Origin: Macrostomum hystrix | Taxonomy: Eukaryota > Platyhelminthes > Macrostomidae | DNA length: 64,000 nt | Assembly (NCBI GenBank): GCA_950097015.1 | Contig: CATNEN010000038.1 | Span: 17,184,001-17,248,000 of the forward strand | Reading direction: 5' to 3' | Shown: positions 41,879 through 53,339 of the stretch, one piece after another | Position numbering within the stretch: the stretch's first letter is position 1 | Layout: every line of letters begins with the position of its first letter | The notes under the pieces: generated by a model | The model's input: the letters and a program-made list of their open reading frames with translations, nothing else | Told to the model about the DNA's origin: nothing | Databases searched by the model: none | Translations under genes and position numbers: made by a program

Positions 41879-43327
41879 AAAAGCAGACTGTTCAATGGTC
41901 ATACCGAAATTCCGAATCGCTGCACACATTGTTGCACAATGGCCTAACTATTCGGTCATCGATTGCTTTGATATAAACTTTTAATTTCACCATGCCGCTA
42001 AAAATCTTTATCTCATCGTCTTGCTTAAGATTTCACGGTTACTTTCAAAGTAGCTACTTATTTCTCATGCGTACTTTTTGTGTATATTGACTGCATGCTT
42101 CTTATTTAGTTTGCAACACGATTGTGAATGAAAAAAAAATTTACATTTTCAAAATCTTTTTTATACCCTAAAGTTATATTGTATACGATTTACTAAATAC
42201 TAAAACAGACTAAAATCAAAACAAATATTAACGAGTTACTTTGCTATGCTACGAACAGCAAGTTAATAATAATTATTATAATGATTGATTGCACCTGCCC
42301 CAATTGGGCCAGATGTGCAGCCAACAGCACAGCCGCAGCCATTGCGCGGCGCATCTAAAGGCTGCGTACCGCTGTTCAGTCCATGGACTTATTAGGCCGT
42401 TCTATTATGTGGGGGGACGCCACACCCACCCTCAATCCCACCCAGCTAATGCTGGTACCCAATTAGCAGCTGGGTGAACTGAAGCAATGCAGAATCTTTA
42501 GTTAAGTGCCTTGCTAAAGTACACAAATCGTTCCAGTGTGTCAGGAATCGAACCCCCGACCTTTCATTCGTGAGTCCGATGCTCTAATAACAGGCTACAA
42601 CATCCTCGAACTCAAGTGCAGTTTCAAAGAAATAATCTTCTGCTTTTCGCTTACATTAGTATTTCCTTCTACTTGTTTAGTATTAAGTTTTTTATGCATT
42701 GAGCTTCCCTTAACTACAAACTATGGGTGTTTTAAGAGTTTCAAATAAAATATATATTAGAGTTTGCGTGTCTCATGATTGCTCATTTTATTTATTTGTT
42801 GCTTCTTTTTTATTTATCTTACTCGGTAAAATGTTCATATTGTCAGATTAAGCAAATAAAATGTTTTTTTTAACTTAAAGCTAACACAATACTACTAATA
42901 ACAACACATGTGCTATTAGAGAACGTACGAGTTATTTTTTAAAATTCCGCATATTTTTATTAACCCTGGTTTCATGGTTTATTTCATGAACTATTCTTGC
43001 GTTTAGAATTGTCGCTATTTTATTTTTTACTTTTGAAAATATCCTAAAATTGAGCTATTTGGAATAGGGACTTAGCTTAGATAGTTTTTCAGAATCTTTT
43101 TAATCAGAAGCTTATTAATAAGGCTGGTTGATTGATTTAGAAACCTTTAATCTGCTATGTCAATATTATTTTGTGCCATGTTTTTAATACGAATATCGTA
43201 TGGATTTTCTTGAAAAAAACTTGAAAAAAGTTTTCAAAATAGATGTATACTTTGCGTTCCGGTCAATTTCACAATTTTACTCGTGTTTATTTATTTCGCT
43301 TTAAGTACTTTTGGGCAGGCTTCTCCG
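41879..43327. other. Intergenic, AT-rich, containing one SINE
   Basis: Apart from SINE A at 42285-42602 this is AT-rich sequence without credible ORFs. AATAAA near 42746 is the only clear poly(A) motif, far from the SPPL2 stop. Confidence 0.4.
42285..42602 (-). mobile_element. SINE family A, reverse orientation, with short insertion
   Basis: GCACCTGCCCCAATTGGGCC ... AGTCCATGGACTT, then an extra TATTAGGCCGTTCTATTATG stretch, then GGACGCCACACCCACCCTCA ... GAATCGAACCCCCGACCTTT. Preceded by an AATAATTATTATAATG tail. Confidence 0.9.
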
Positions 43328-45542
43328 ATGACAGATAATTTCTTTAGGGTACGAGCAAGTTGATTTTTGACAGTCATCCTGGACATAGTGATTCCCACTG
43401 AGCACTTATTCTCACCATTCTGATTCAAATTGAGCAATTGTTCTTACCAATATGATTCCAAATAGGCAGTTATTCACATCTTTAGTGATTCCCTTTTAAG
43501 CAGTTATTTTCACAACGATTCGCACAGCCCCTTAGACCGTGACGCATTTATTTTCAAACTATCCGCTAGAGTGTATGCTCAAGCTCTGTAAAAGTACATT
43601 TCTTCTACTATTCATCTGCAGGAGTCTTTCTGTCTCACCGCGGCCCAGCGAACTCGCCGGGTGCTGCACTGGGGCCCACTCATTGCACTATTCATCATAT
43701 TCTACGTTGCCATCTACACTAGTCGGCTAATTCTAATTTGGTGGCCACCTTTGCAATCTCTGAGCAATCTGGCGCATTTGGCTATTTATGCCCTCGAATA
43801 TTACCTGGTCATGTCCACCTATCTGAAGGCCATGTTCTGGGGTCCCGGCTTTGTACCGTTGGGTTGGCGACCGAATGATTTAACGGAAGAGCAGCTGAAG
43901 TCTCTTCTACAATGGTGCTCCGTTTGTAAAGGCTACAAAGCACCCAGGTAAGATATCGTCTGACTGGTTATAAAATCTGAGTTTGCCTTTTTCGTAACAT
44001 ATCGCTATTTATTATTTGACAAAAAAAAATTGCCAGGTCGCACCACTGTCGCAAATGCGGTCGCTGCGTTACCAAGATGGACCATCACTGTCCGTGGATT
44101 AACGCCTGCGTTGGCCATCAAAATCACGCCCAATTCACTTATTTCCTATTCTTTGCTCCTCTCGGCTGTCTGCACTCCTGCTTAGTGATGTGCTACTGCG
44201 TCTATTACACACTGTTCTATCCATTCTATCAGGAGATCGACTGGGAAACTGACGACTATCCCATAATGACCCTGTGGGAGGTACTAATGGCCTTCTTCGG
44301 CCTAGGCCTAGCCCTAGGCACCACAATAGCTGTTGGTGCATTGTTTGTAGTACAAATCAAATCCATCGCGCGAAATAGAACGGGCATAGAATTGTGGATC
44401 TGCGATAAGGCCGATTATAGAATGGAGTGCAGACACGACGCTCAGACTGCTCACCTGTCCATCGACGAGGCTGGACCGCCACCAAAGTTTAATTATCCCT
44501 ACGATCTAGGTAGGATTAATAACTTTAGTCAGGTGAGACAACTTCTAGTTATGCTCATACTTGGTCGGGGTCATGATCACAATATTGTAACGTCCTTTCT
44601 CCGAATTCTCTGAGAAAGTCTTAAATCCTCAGAGTAGATAGTTATTCTCCCATATCCTCAATCCCAGATCGTCAGAATAGTCAGTTATTCTCCCATATCC
44701 TCAATCCCAGATCGTCAGAGTAGACAGTTATTCTCAAATATCCTCAATCCCAGATCCTCAGAGTAGACAGTTATTCTCAAATATCCTCAATCCCAGATCC
44801 TCAGAGTAGTCAGCTATTCTCAAATATCCTCAATCCCAGATCCTCAGAGTAGACAGTTATTCTCCCATTTCCTCAACCCCAGATCGTCAGAGTAGACAGT
44901 TATTCTCAAATATCCTCAATCCCAGATCCTCAGAGTAGTCAGTTATTCTCCCAGATCCCCATAGAAGACAATTTTCCTCCCAGGTACACAAAGTAGCCTC
45001 AGACTGTTAACCTCAGTTTATCTTCCCAAATCCTCACGAGAAACAATTAAGACATCCACCGCTGCTTGTAGGTGATGAGGTGGTACGGTAAACCTGTTGG
45101 CAACGGCCTAGACGACTGGGCATTGGCTCCCGGGTGCGGCAAGTATGACCTCACCAGAGAGCAGGTGCTACAGAAGGCTCACAAGGCCAGTACGGCGGTA
45201 TTAGTTCTAGCTATCCGCAGCTACTCGGGCTCCAGGCTGCCGTTGAGTTTCGGCCTGCGGACAGCCTGCTGCCAGCCGTGCTCCACCTGTATCGAAGACC
45301 GTCGCCTGTCGGTGAAGCCAGGCCAGAAGCTGATTGTCACCAGGGCCAATGGCCAGTGGTTCTATGGCCAATTGTTGTCGATGTCGGATCAGGGCATCGA
45401 CAGTTTGTCGGCCGCTAACGATCCTCTGGCTCCTAGGGGCTGGTTTCCAAGGAAATGCGTCATGGAGCAATGGAGCGAATCCGGGCGTCATCAGTTAACT
45501 GTGAATGGTGACGGCACAGTTGAGAGGAAAAAGATGCAGTAG
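43328..45542 (+). CDS. ZDHHC6: DHHC palmitoyltransferase ZDHHC6, 4 exons, 437 residues
   Basis: Exons 43328-43348 (MTDNFFR), 43622-43947, 44037-44532 and 45072-45542, phases consistent. HWGPLIALFIIFYVAIYTS is the first membrane span; FWGPGFVPLGWRPND precedes the Cys-rich domain CSVCKGYKAPRSHHCRKCGR and the catalytic MDHHCPWINACVGHQNH (DHHC 131-134). LGLALGTTIAVGALF is a later span, with FNYPYDLGRINNF after it. The last exon encodes the C-terminal SH3-like module peculiar to ZDHHC6 among DHHC enzymes, including GQWFYGQL and RGWFPRKCV. The protein ends KKMQ, a KKxx ER-retrieval signal like human KKNR. The family member is an ER enzyme that palmitoylates calnexin and other ER proteins. The seven-codon first exon is the least certain part. 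Confidence 0.93.
44613..44965. repeat. Minisatellite, 43-bp unit, about 8 copies
   Basis: Unit holds CAGAGTAGACAGTTATTCTC and TATCCTCAATCCCAGATCCT. The last intron of ZDHHC6. It shares the core CCCAGATCCTCA with the array at 55790-56780. Confidence 0.93.
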
Positions 45543-46544
45543 TTGGAATGAAGTTCTCGCCTAACTGAATGACGCGTCATCTTAATATCGTTCAGTTTAT
45601 TCTTATTGTTTACCTAAAAGCAATGTTGGTATTTCTTAAAACAAACAGCTATAGTTTGTTTTGCCTAGACTTCAACGTGTCCATAGCAACCTGCTTGTCC
45701 GTATGGAATGCCAAATTTTTGTTTTATTACTTAAAAGCGGCCAGTAGCTCAACCTTCATTAGTTGCAGATCTTATATTGTTGCGGTCGCTTTACTTATCG
45801 AATTGCGTTAGTAAGATTAATTATTGATTAATTTGGAATTATTTCCATTACATTTGAATCTAGCATGTTTTTCACCTATGCTTGATTGTTTTTATTTGCT
45901 AAAAGGTATGCAATAATCCTGGTCCTTTTATTTATTAACTTCAATAAGCACTTTAATTTAATTACTTAATCACTTGCTACAATATCCACCTGTTAGACAA
46001 AAATCACCTGTTAAAAATATCCGCCTGTTAAACAATAATAAACTGTTGAAATATCCACCTGTTAAACAGTTAGTTAGACTGTTAGACAGTTAATCACCTG
46101 TTAGAAATATCAACCTGTTAGTCTTGTTGACAAGTATATTGAGGTTAACAGTAATCTAAAACAATATTCTAATAGTTTTTGTGTGCCTTTATAACTTAAC
46201 TTAAGAGAACAAAAAGCCTTTTATATACATACATATTATGCTTTACATTCTGCGTGTCGCTACTTTAAGTAGTGTCATTTGTTTAATAACCTTAATAGCA
46301 CATTCTAATTATCTTATGAGAGCTAATAATACGGTCTATGGTAATTTTATAGAGAAGAGTGTTAATACGTAAATGCCCGATTGAGTGCAACTTCCATATC
46401 TTGAAATAATATTGTGACATGTCACTCGTTTCATTGTGTTTTATAAGTTAACTGCTAGAACTTGTTAACGACTTTTTTATTTGCTTTTGCAAAGTATTAA
46501 AAGCTTTTGGAATAGAAGACACGCAGTGTGTATCTAGTATAGAC
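45543..46544. other. Intergenic, AT-rich, with a weak repeat at 45970-46130
   Basis: Degenerate CACCTGTTAAACA / AATATCCACCTGTTA copies at 45970-46130. An 80-codon ORF at 45569 lacks any recognised domain and has AT-driven composition. Confidence 0.4.
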
Positions 46545-46830
46545 ACCCCACCTCTCTTTTAAGGACACCGCAACCTGTCTTTTAAGTGGACACCCAACCT
46601 GTCTTTTAAGAGGACACCCCACCTCTCTTTTATGGACACCCAACCTGTCTTTTAAGTGGACACCTAACCTGTCTTTTAAGTGGACACCCAACCTTTCTTT
46701 TAAGTGGACACCGCAACCTGTCTCCTAAGTGGACACCTAACCTGTCTTTTAAGTGGACACCCAACCTTTCTTTTAAGTGGACACCTAACCTGTCTTCTAA
46801 GTGGACACCCAAACTGTCTCTGTGTACATA
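46545..46830. repeat. Minisatellite, 24-bp unit, about 12 copies
   Basis: Unit core ACACCCAACCTGTCTTTTAA with AGTGG linker. Lies immediately upstream of the acceptor of the next gene (46902). Confidence 0.94.
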
Positions 46831-46909
46831 AAAGCTGTCTTCGGACACCTGACCCAGTATCTGATTCCCTGACTTAGCGATCTAATCTTATTCTCATTGC
46901 AGTCAAGCC

Positions 46910-47260
46910 ATGAACCGCATGCTGAAATTGGCCAGCATTCTGGGTCGGACTCCGGCTAACCGCCGGATGTGCCATCACGGCCATCACGACAAGCACGTCG
47001 GCGTCTATCATTCTTACCAGGAGTGCGCCCAGTCCATTTCCATGAACGAGGTGGCCCGACCGACTATGAAGTACAGCGAAGGCTACGCCCATTACAATGC
47101 GAAGTACAATAAAATCCTTGGCGTTGGAGCCGTTGTGTTTGTTACTACGGCTGTCATCATGCTAACTAGCGGCTTCTTCCGCGTAGCCAAGCATCACCCG
47201 ATGAAGAACACGGAGGAGGGCCTGAAGTTCCTGGATCATCCGCACGAAGGCTATCATTGA
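46910..47260 (+). CDS. Small single-pass mitochondrial-type membrane protein, 116 residues
   Basis: One coding exon; TTCTCATTGCAG ends at 46902, leaving only 7 nt before the ATG, so the 5' UTR is spliced or a leader is trans-spliced. The N-terminus MNRMLKLASILGRTPANRRM is basic and amphipathic like a mitochondrial presequence. A His-rich stretch CHHGHHDKH follows, then HYNAKYNKILGVGAVVFVTT leading into one membrane span (about residues 69-86), and a short soluble tail. The layout and the KYN...G motif resemble COX7B-like or deltamethrin-resistance (prag01-like) small inner-membrane proteins, but the match is weak and from memory. AATAAA at 47334-47339 fits a 3' end. Real gene likely; family tentative. 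Confidence 0.6.
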   Translation: MNRMLKLASILGRTPANRRMCHHGHHDKHVGVYHSYQECAQSISMNEVARPTMKYSEGYAHYNAKYNKILGVGAVVFVTTAVIMLTSGFFRVAKHHPMKNTEEGLKFLDHPHEGYH

Positions 47261-47333
47261 AGTTCCTCGGTCAACCAATGTTAAAGGCTGGAAAAACTGC
47301 CTTTGCTAAAAAATTGGACTAGAAAAAAACAGA

Positions 47334-47339
47334 AATAAA
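47334..47339 (+). terminator. Poly(A) signal AATAAA
   Basis: CAGAAATAAATTTC 73 nt after the TGA of the small membrane-protein gene. Confidence 0.55.
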
Positions 47340-47769
47340 TTTCACACATTTTAAACTTACCATCCTACTACTAGTAGTAACCCGAATGTAGTTATTAAGC
47401 TAAATATAATAACTGTATTTAATAGTAACTGTCTAAATGCTATAGGTTACCAGTAAATCATTTTATTAGAGTACTGTAGTTGATTACTAACTAATAGGAC
47501 ACAAAATACAAACACCAGTAACGTTATTAAATTAGTCAAACAAATTAGTAAGCGAAATAATAAAGTTTCTTAAACTATTTCAACTGCATACAATAGACAG
47601 TGTGTGTCCGAGGCGAAAAACGTACATCTCGCTTTATTTGGCAGAATATGATTGTGTATCTTTGTTTTTATTTTTTTTCATTTGTGTCAAGGTTGTTTAT
47701 ATAGTCATTTTACAAGAAGTATAATTTTAGAAACATTTTAATAAGTAAAGTAATCATTGGTCGATTTCG

Positions 47770-48510
47770 ATAATCCGTAGTATATTTAAATCATCCCGAA
47801 GTCAAATTAGAAAATCCCGTGGTCGATTTAGATCTTCCTCATTCGATTTAGATAATCCCACGGTTGATTTAGATAATCCCACGGTTGATTTAGATAATCC
47901 CACGGTTGATTTAGATAATCCCACGGGTGATTTAGATAATCCCGTTGTCGATTTAGATAATCCCGATGTCGATTTAGATAATCCTCATTCGATTTAGATA
48001 ATCCCATGGTTGATTTAGATAATCCTCATTCGATGTAGATAATCCCCTTGTCGATTTAGATAATCCTCATTCGATTTAGATAATCCCGTTGTCGATTTAG
48101 ATAATCCTCATTCGATTTAGATAATCCCATGGTTGATTTAGATAATCCTCAGTCGATGTAGATAATCCCCTTGTCGATTTAGATAATCCTCATTCGATTT
48201 AGATAATCTCGTTGTCGATTTAGATAATCCTCATTCGATTTAGATAATCCTATGGTTGATTTAGATAATCCTCAGTCGATGTAGATAATCCCCTTGTCGA
48301 TTTAGATAATCTAGTAGTCGATTCAGATAATCCTCAGTCGATTTAGATAATCCTCAGTCGATTTAGATAATCCTCAGTCGATTTAGATAATCCTCAGTCG
48401 ATTTAGATAATCCTCAGTCGATTTAGATATTCCTAAGTCGATTTAGATAATCCTCAGTCGATTTAGATAATCCTCAGTCGATTTAGATAATCTAAAGTTG
48501 ATTTAGATTA
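47770..48510. repeat. Minisatellite, 20-bp unit GATTTAGATAATCCTCAGTC, about 36 copies
   Basis: Variants CCCACGGTT, CCCGTTGTC, CCTCATTC; the last dozen copies are homogeneous CCTCAGTC. Each of these contains TCCTCAG|T, an acceptor-like word. The array runs to within 40 nt of the next ATG. Confidence 0.95.
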
Positions 48511-48549
48511 AATTACTCAATAACATTGTCCAGTTCGTGCAGCGCCATC

Positions 48550-49113
48550 ATGTACAACAGCAATCCGTACTACGGCACTGCTCAACCACCTGTTCAATCA
48601 GCTGCCGAGCCGCAGCCTGGACAGCAATATTCTCAGGCAGGCGCTAATCCTGCACCAGTACGCCAACTGGAATACCGCGGCTGCTACAGTGTCCTGCCAG
48701 CTAATCAGTCTACGCGATTGGCCAATCAGAGAATTGCTGAACAGGAGGCCGCAAATTTCGCAGCCTACTCGGCCGCTAACAGACCGGCGGCATTCGCGCA
48801 ACAACTGGGAGGCGGCGCTGGCGTCGACAGAAATCCGGCGTCGCTTAGGCGAGCGTTTCTTGAACAGCGCGAGGAAGATATTAAGAGAAAGAAATTGGCC
48901 AGGCTAGAGAGAGCCACGGCTGGTATGCGCTACGGCGAGTTGGCCGGCGGTAGACTACTTTGTGAGGAGGCTGGCGGAGCTGTTGGCTCCTCTGCGATGT
49001 TGAATTCAAGGCCGACGCAGCAGCAGCAGCAGATTGATCGACGTAGTCAAATGCAACAGGCTAATGCTGCCTTTCTAGAGCGAGTTGCATCGGCTGGAAA
49101 GCCAAGTCCTTAG
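48550..49113 (+). CDS. Uncharacterised Ala/Gln-rich protein, 187 residues
   Basis: Single-exon ORF from ATG 48550 (MYNSNPYYGTAQPP) with codon use like its neighbours, not a repeat artefact. The N-terminal third is Pro/Gln/Tyr-rich and disordered; the middle has a charged, probably helical stretch RRAFLEQREEDIKRKKLARL; the C-terminal part has a polyglutamine run. The helical part recalls cytoskeletal or ciliary small proteins, but I do not recognise a family. AACATTGTCCAG at 48521-48532 or GTGCAG nearby could be the acceptor of the 5' UTR. Conservation in relatives would be needed to name it. Confidence 0.6.
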   Translation: MYNSNPYYGTAQPPVQSAAEPQPGQQYSQAGANPAPVRQLEYRGCYSVLPANQSTRLANQRIAEQEAANFAAYSAANRPAAFAQQLGGGAGVDRNPASLRRAFLEQREEDIKRKKLARLERATAGMRYGELAGGRLLCEEAGGAVGSSAMLNSRPTQQQQQIDRRSQMQQANAAFLERVASAGKPSP

Positions 49114-49164
49114 TAATTTGAATATGACGAAATATATATTTTTATTTTAAGCTATGCTTGCAAC

Positions 49165-49760
49165 TTAATAGAGAATCCCCAACTGGGATTCCACAACTTG
49201 GATTCCCCAAATATGCATTCCTTAACGGAATTCCCCGACCTAGATTTTCCTATACAGTATTTTTAGCGGCGATTTCCAACTTTTATTCCCCAATTACGAT
49301 TTCCTAACTGGAATTTGGAAACTTAGATTTCCTCATAGAGATTTCCCAACTGGAATTCCTAGGCTTGGATTTATTTATAGAGATTTTTCAACTGGGATTC
49401 CCCAACTAGGATTTCCTAGTAGAGAATCCCCAACTGGGATTTCACAACTTGGATTCCCCAAATATGCATTCCTTAACGGAATTCCCCGACATAGATTTTC
49501 CTATACAGTATTTTAGCGGGGATTTCCAACTTTTATTCCCCAATTTCGATTTCCTAACTGGAATTTGGAAACTTAGATTTCCTCATAGAGATTTCCCAAC
49601 CGGAATTCCTAGGCTTGGATTTATTTATAGAGATTTTTCAACTGGGATTCCCCAACTAGGATTTCCTAATAGAGAATCCCCAACTGGGATTTCACAACTT
49701 GGATTCCCCAAATATGCATTCCTTAACGGAATTCCCCGACATAGATTTTATTTTTGCTAC
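49165..49760. repeat. Large tandem repeat, ~250-bp unit, about 2.4 copies
   Basis: GAGAATCCCCAACTGGGATT recurs near 49170, 49424 and 49674 with long matching stretches between. The unit itself consists of diverged ~20-bp subrepeats (GATTTCCTAACTGGAATT, GATTCCCCAACTAGGATT), so a short minisatellite evolved into a higher-order repeat. Confidence 0.92.
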
Positions 49761-50599
49761 GGTTTCTTAGCAAGGATTTTCCAAAAAAGTTTTGTTTATT
49801 TCAACGATTTGTCAATTTGGGATTTATCTGTTCTTCGCTTGTAGGTTTGTTTTGTGATTTCCCTGTTTGAAATAAAGACTCATTCGCCGTTATTTTTTCC
49901 TCTTGTTTAAAGCCCCTTGAAACGTTTTTTCAACTAATTTCTTTTTAGCTGCAGTTATCAAATTCTTTATTTCCGTTATTCCCCCCCCCCTAATTATTTC
50001 GCATAAAAGTTCAGTCGTCAACAATGATAATAATACTAAGCTTGAGCGTATTCATTGCCATTCTTACTTTAAGTTTTTAATTGTACTTTTCTTGAGTGCC
50101 AGTGCCAGAAAGCGTTCCTTGAGTGCTAGTTTATGTGTTACAGTTTTGTGTGTGTTTTTGATATTCCATATTGCATTTTTCTCGTCTTATAAAACTTCAC
50201 CGGTTTGCAATAACCGCATTAACTACTTGAAGTAAGATTTTTTTATCAGATGTATGAATATTTTTCGTAGAAAACGACAGCAAGCTGCTGAAAGAAATAT
50301 ATATTTGTCTGCTTTACTAAATCTTTTTCTATTTTTATCCAGTGTTATCCAGTGGCAGACTTATTGTTTTTTTGTATTTCTAAGTCGTGCTATTTCGAAG
50401 ATAACATCGTTATTTAACTAGAAAAGTTTATTTACAAGGCCGGTTAAGGCTGCTTAAATTTTTTTAGAAATCGCTTCACTGCCTATTTTTAATATATAAT
50501 CTTTTTTAAATTAAGATGATTCAAATACAACTCCAGTTGCGCTATATCGTTTTTGTTTCACCATTTTTAACTTGTTCTTTTTTTTAAAGCTTCTCTAGC
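49761..50599. other. AT-rich intergenic region
   Basis: Contains a C-homopolymer near 49981 and AATAAA near 49870, a possible distal poly(A) site for the 48550 gene. No gene recognised. Confidence 0.4.
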
Positions 50600-51345
50600 C
50601 AATGAGCAAACAACAGATCCTAATCCTTTCATCCAATCAGCAAGCAACAGGCCCTGACCGTCACAGACAATCAACAAAAACAGACCCTAACCCTAACAGC
50701 CAATCAGCAAACAACAGATCCTAACCCTAACAGCTAATCAGCAAATAACAGACCCTAACTCTAACAGCCAATCAGCAAACAACAGATCCTAACCCTAACA
50801 GTCAATCAGCAAACAACAGATCCTAACTCTAACAGCCAATCAGCAAACAACAGATCCTAACCCTAACAGTCAATCAGCAAACAACAGATCCTAACTCTAA
50901 CAGCCAATCAGCAAACAACAGATCCTAACCCTAACAGCCAATCAGCAAATAACAGACACTAACTCTAACAGCCAATCAGCAAACAACAGACCCTAACCCT
51001 CATAGCCAATCAGCAAACAACAGACCCTAACCCTCCCAGCCCATCGGCAAACAACAGATCCTAACACTAACAGCCAATCAGCAAATAACAGACACTAACC
51101 CTAACAGCCAATCAGCAAACAACAGACCCTAACCCTCATAGCCAATCAGCAAACAACAGACCCTAACCCTCCCAGCCAGTCGGCAAACAACCGACTCTTG
51201 CCCTCACAGCCAATCAGCAAACAACAGACCCTAACCCTCCCAGCCAATCGGCAAACAACCGACCCTTAACCCTCACAGCCAATCGGCAAATAACCGACCC
51301 TTACCCTCACAGCCAATCAGCAAACAGCAGACCCTCTACCATTAG
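50600..51345. repeat. Minisatellite, 34-bp unit with CCTAACCCTAAC core, about 22 copies
   Basis: AGCCAATCAGCAAACAACAG plus ATCCTAACCCTAAC. The CCTAACCCTAAC part resembles telomeric CCCTAA but occurs once per unit and is often mutated, so this is not an interstitial telomere. It ends about 40 nt before an acceptor (51386) upstream of CHMP1. Confidence 0.94.
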
Positions 51346-51464
51346 CCTATCAGTTTCGAAGACGAAAATACGAACTTTCATTTCAGTTCCGTTGGTCAAG
51401 AGACCCGGCCTAATAAAATTCTGTCATCAAGTCTATTAGTTTCATCGCCTAAAATTCGTTCGAA

Positions 51465-53177
51465 ATGCCTCTATTCGGTAAAGAGCCGGATCTCAACGAG
51501 ACCCTGTTTAATTTGCGCATGACCAACAAACAGCTGACCCGACTGGCTTCCAAAGCGGAGAAGGAACAGGCTAAGGAACAGGTAAGAAATGGAGATGAAG
51601 AGTGAGAAAGAGAAAAAAATATAAGAAATAATCTGATCGCAATCATTTTCAGGCGAAGGTGAAGAAGGCATTGCAGCAGCGCAACATTGAAGGCGCCAGA
51701 ATCTACGCCGAGAATGCTATTCGCAAGAAGAACGAGTCGCTCAATTATCTACGCTTCGCCGCCCGAATGGATGCCGTTGCAGCCAGGGTGCAAACTGCGG
51801 CAACTATGAAGGGTGTGACTAAGAACATAGGGCAGGTGAGCAGTGTGACTGATAAAACGGCTTCTAAACATTTTCATGTTTAGAGAAACGCTAGGTTGCA
51901 TGACCTGGGTAGACCGTTTTTAACAGGTTGAGTAGATAGACAGTTTGGCAGGTGGAGTAGGTAGATATTTTGACATTTGGAGTAGGTAGACCGTTTTGAC
52001 AGGCATAGTGGGGCGACAGGTAAAGTAAGTTGACAGTTTTAATGGGTAGAGTAGGTAGGCATTGTGAATGGTAGAGTAGGTAGGCATTGTGAATGGTAGA
52101 GTAGGTAGGCATTGTGAATGGTAGAGTAGGTAGGCATTGTGAATGGTAGAGTAGATAGGCATTGTGAATGGTAGAGTAGGTAGGCAGTGTGAATGTTAGA
52201 GTAGGTAGGCATTGTGAATGGTAGAGTAGGTAGGTAGTGTGAATGTAAGAGCAGGTAGGCAGTGTGAATGTTAGAGTAGGTAGGCATTGTGAATGGTAGA
52301 GTAGGTAGGTAGTGTGAATGCAAGAGCAGGTAGGCAGTGTGAATGTAAGAGCAGGTAGGCAGTGTGAATGTAAGAGCAGGTAGGCAGTGTGAATGTAAGA
52401 GCAGGTAGGCAGTGTGAATGTAAGAGCAGGTAGGCAGTGTGAATGCAAGAGCAGGTAGGCAGTGTGAATGTAAGAGCAGGTAGGCAGTGTGAATGCAAGA
52501 GCAGGTAGGCAGTGTGAATGTAAGAGCAGGTAGGCAGTGTGAATGTAAGAGCAGGTAGGCAGTGTGAATGTAAGAGCAGGTAGGCAGTGTGAATGTAAGA
52601 GCAGGTAGGCAGTGTGAATGCAAGAGCAGGTAGGCAGTGTGAATGTAAGAGCAGGTAGGCAGTGTGAATGTAAGAGCAGGTAGGCAGTGTGAATGCAAGA
52701 GCAGGTAGGCAGTGTGAATGTAAGAGCAGGTAGGCAGTGTGAATGTAAGAGCAGGTAGGCATTGTGAATGGTAGAGCAGGTAGGCATTGTGAATGGTAGA
52801 GTAAGTAGGTAGTGTAAATGACAATTTCCAATATTTGTCTCCAGGTGACCAAGGACCTCGAGCGCGCCATGTCCAGCATGAACCTAGAAGAGGTAGAGAA
52901 GGTGATGGGCAAATTCGAGAAGACCTTCGAAGATTTGGACGTGCGCACTCAGACTGTGGAGTCGTCAATGGGCACCGCTATGACTCTATCCGCTCCCGAG
53001 GATCAGGTTAATTCGCTAATTCAGCAGGTAGCAGACGAGAACGGTCTGGAAGTCGCTGACCAGCTGGCCGGCTTGGCGCCCGCAGCTCGGGCCGCGCCCG
53101 GAGCCGCCTCCGTCCAGTCGGAGGAGCGGAAACGCGAGGACGAGCTCAATAGGCGACTAGCCCAGCTCAGGCAGTGA
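51465..53177 (+). CDS. CHMP1: Charged multivesicular body protein 1 (ESCRT-III), 210 residues, 3 exons
   Basis: Exons 51465-51581, 51653-51835 and 52845-53177, all phase 0. The N-terminus [20 protein letters not shown] leads into helix blocks [40 protein letters not shown] and [20 protein letters not shown], the most diagnostic part of CHMP1. [20 protein letters not shown] follows. The C-terminus [12 protein letters not shown] is a MIM1 motif, (D/E)xxLxxRLxxL(R/K), which binds MIT domains of VPS4 and spastin in the family. Basic N-terminal half and acidic C-terminal half are as expected. CHMP1 works late in ESCRT-III on endosomes and in cytokinesis. A/B paralogue cannot be assigned. Intron 2 is a 25-bp minisatellite. 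Confidence 0.95.
52045..52815. repeat. Minisatellite, 25-bp unit, about 31 copies
   Basis: GTAAGAGCAGGTAGGCAGTG plus TGAAT. 25 is not divisible by 3, so all three minus frames carry long stop-free ORFs; none is a gene. Units contain both GCAG and GTAAGA/GTAGGC, i.e. acceptor- and donor-like words. Fills CHMP1 intron 2, with a few diverged copies at its left edge. Confidence 0.96.
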
Positions 53178-53339
53178 AGCCCTTCTAATTGTTACTATGC
53201 GGTTCGTGTTCTTGTAAATGATAACTGCCTTAACTTCAGTAAATTGCGACTTGGATAATTCGCCTGCTGTTCCAAGCTTCTGCTGAGATATCAATGACCT
53301 ACTCAATGTCCCTATGTTAGCTGCTATGACCTGCTGAAG

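Noticed and set aside
45569-45811. 80-codon ORF after ZDHHC6
   Set aside because: Hydrophobic, AT-driven composition, no domain, no splice or poly(A) support.
50600-51345. Interstitial telomere because of CCTAACCCTAAC
   Set aside because: The motif occurs once per 34-bp unit with unrelated spacer and many variants, not as continuous CCCTAA.
51891-52968. Three overlapping 225-309-codon minus-strand ORFs
   Set aside because: They read the 25-bp array in CHMP1 intron 2 in all three frames, so they reflect only the lack of stops in the unit.
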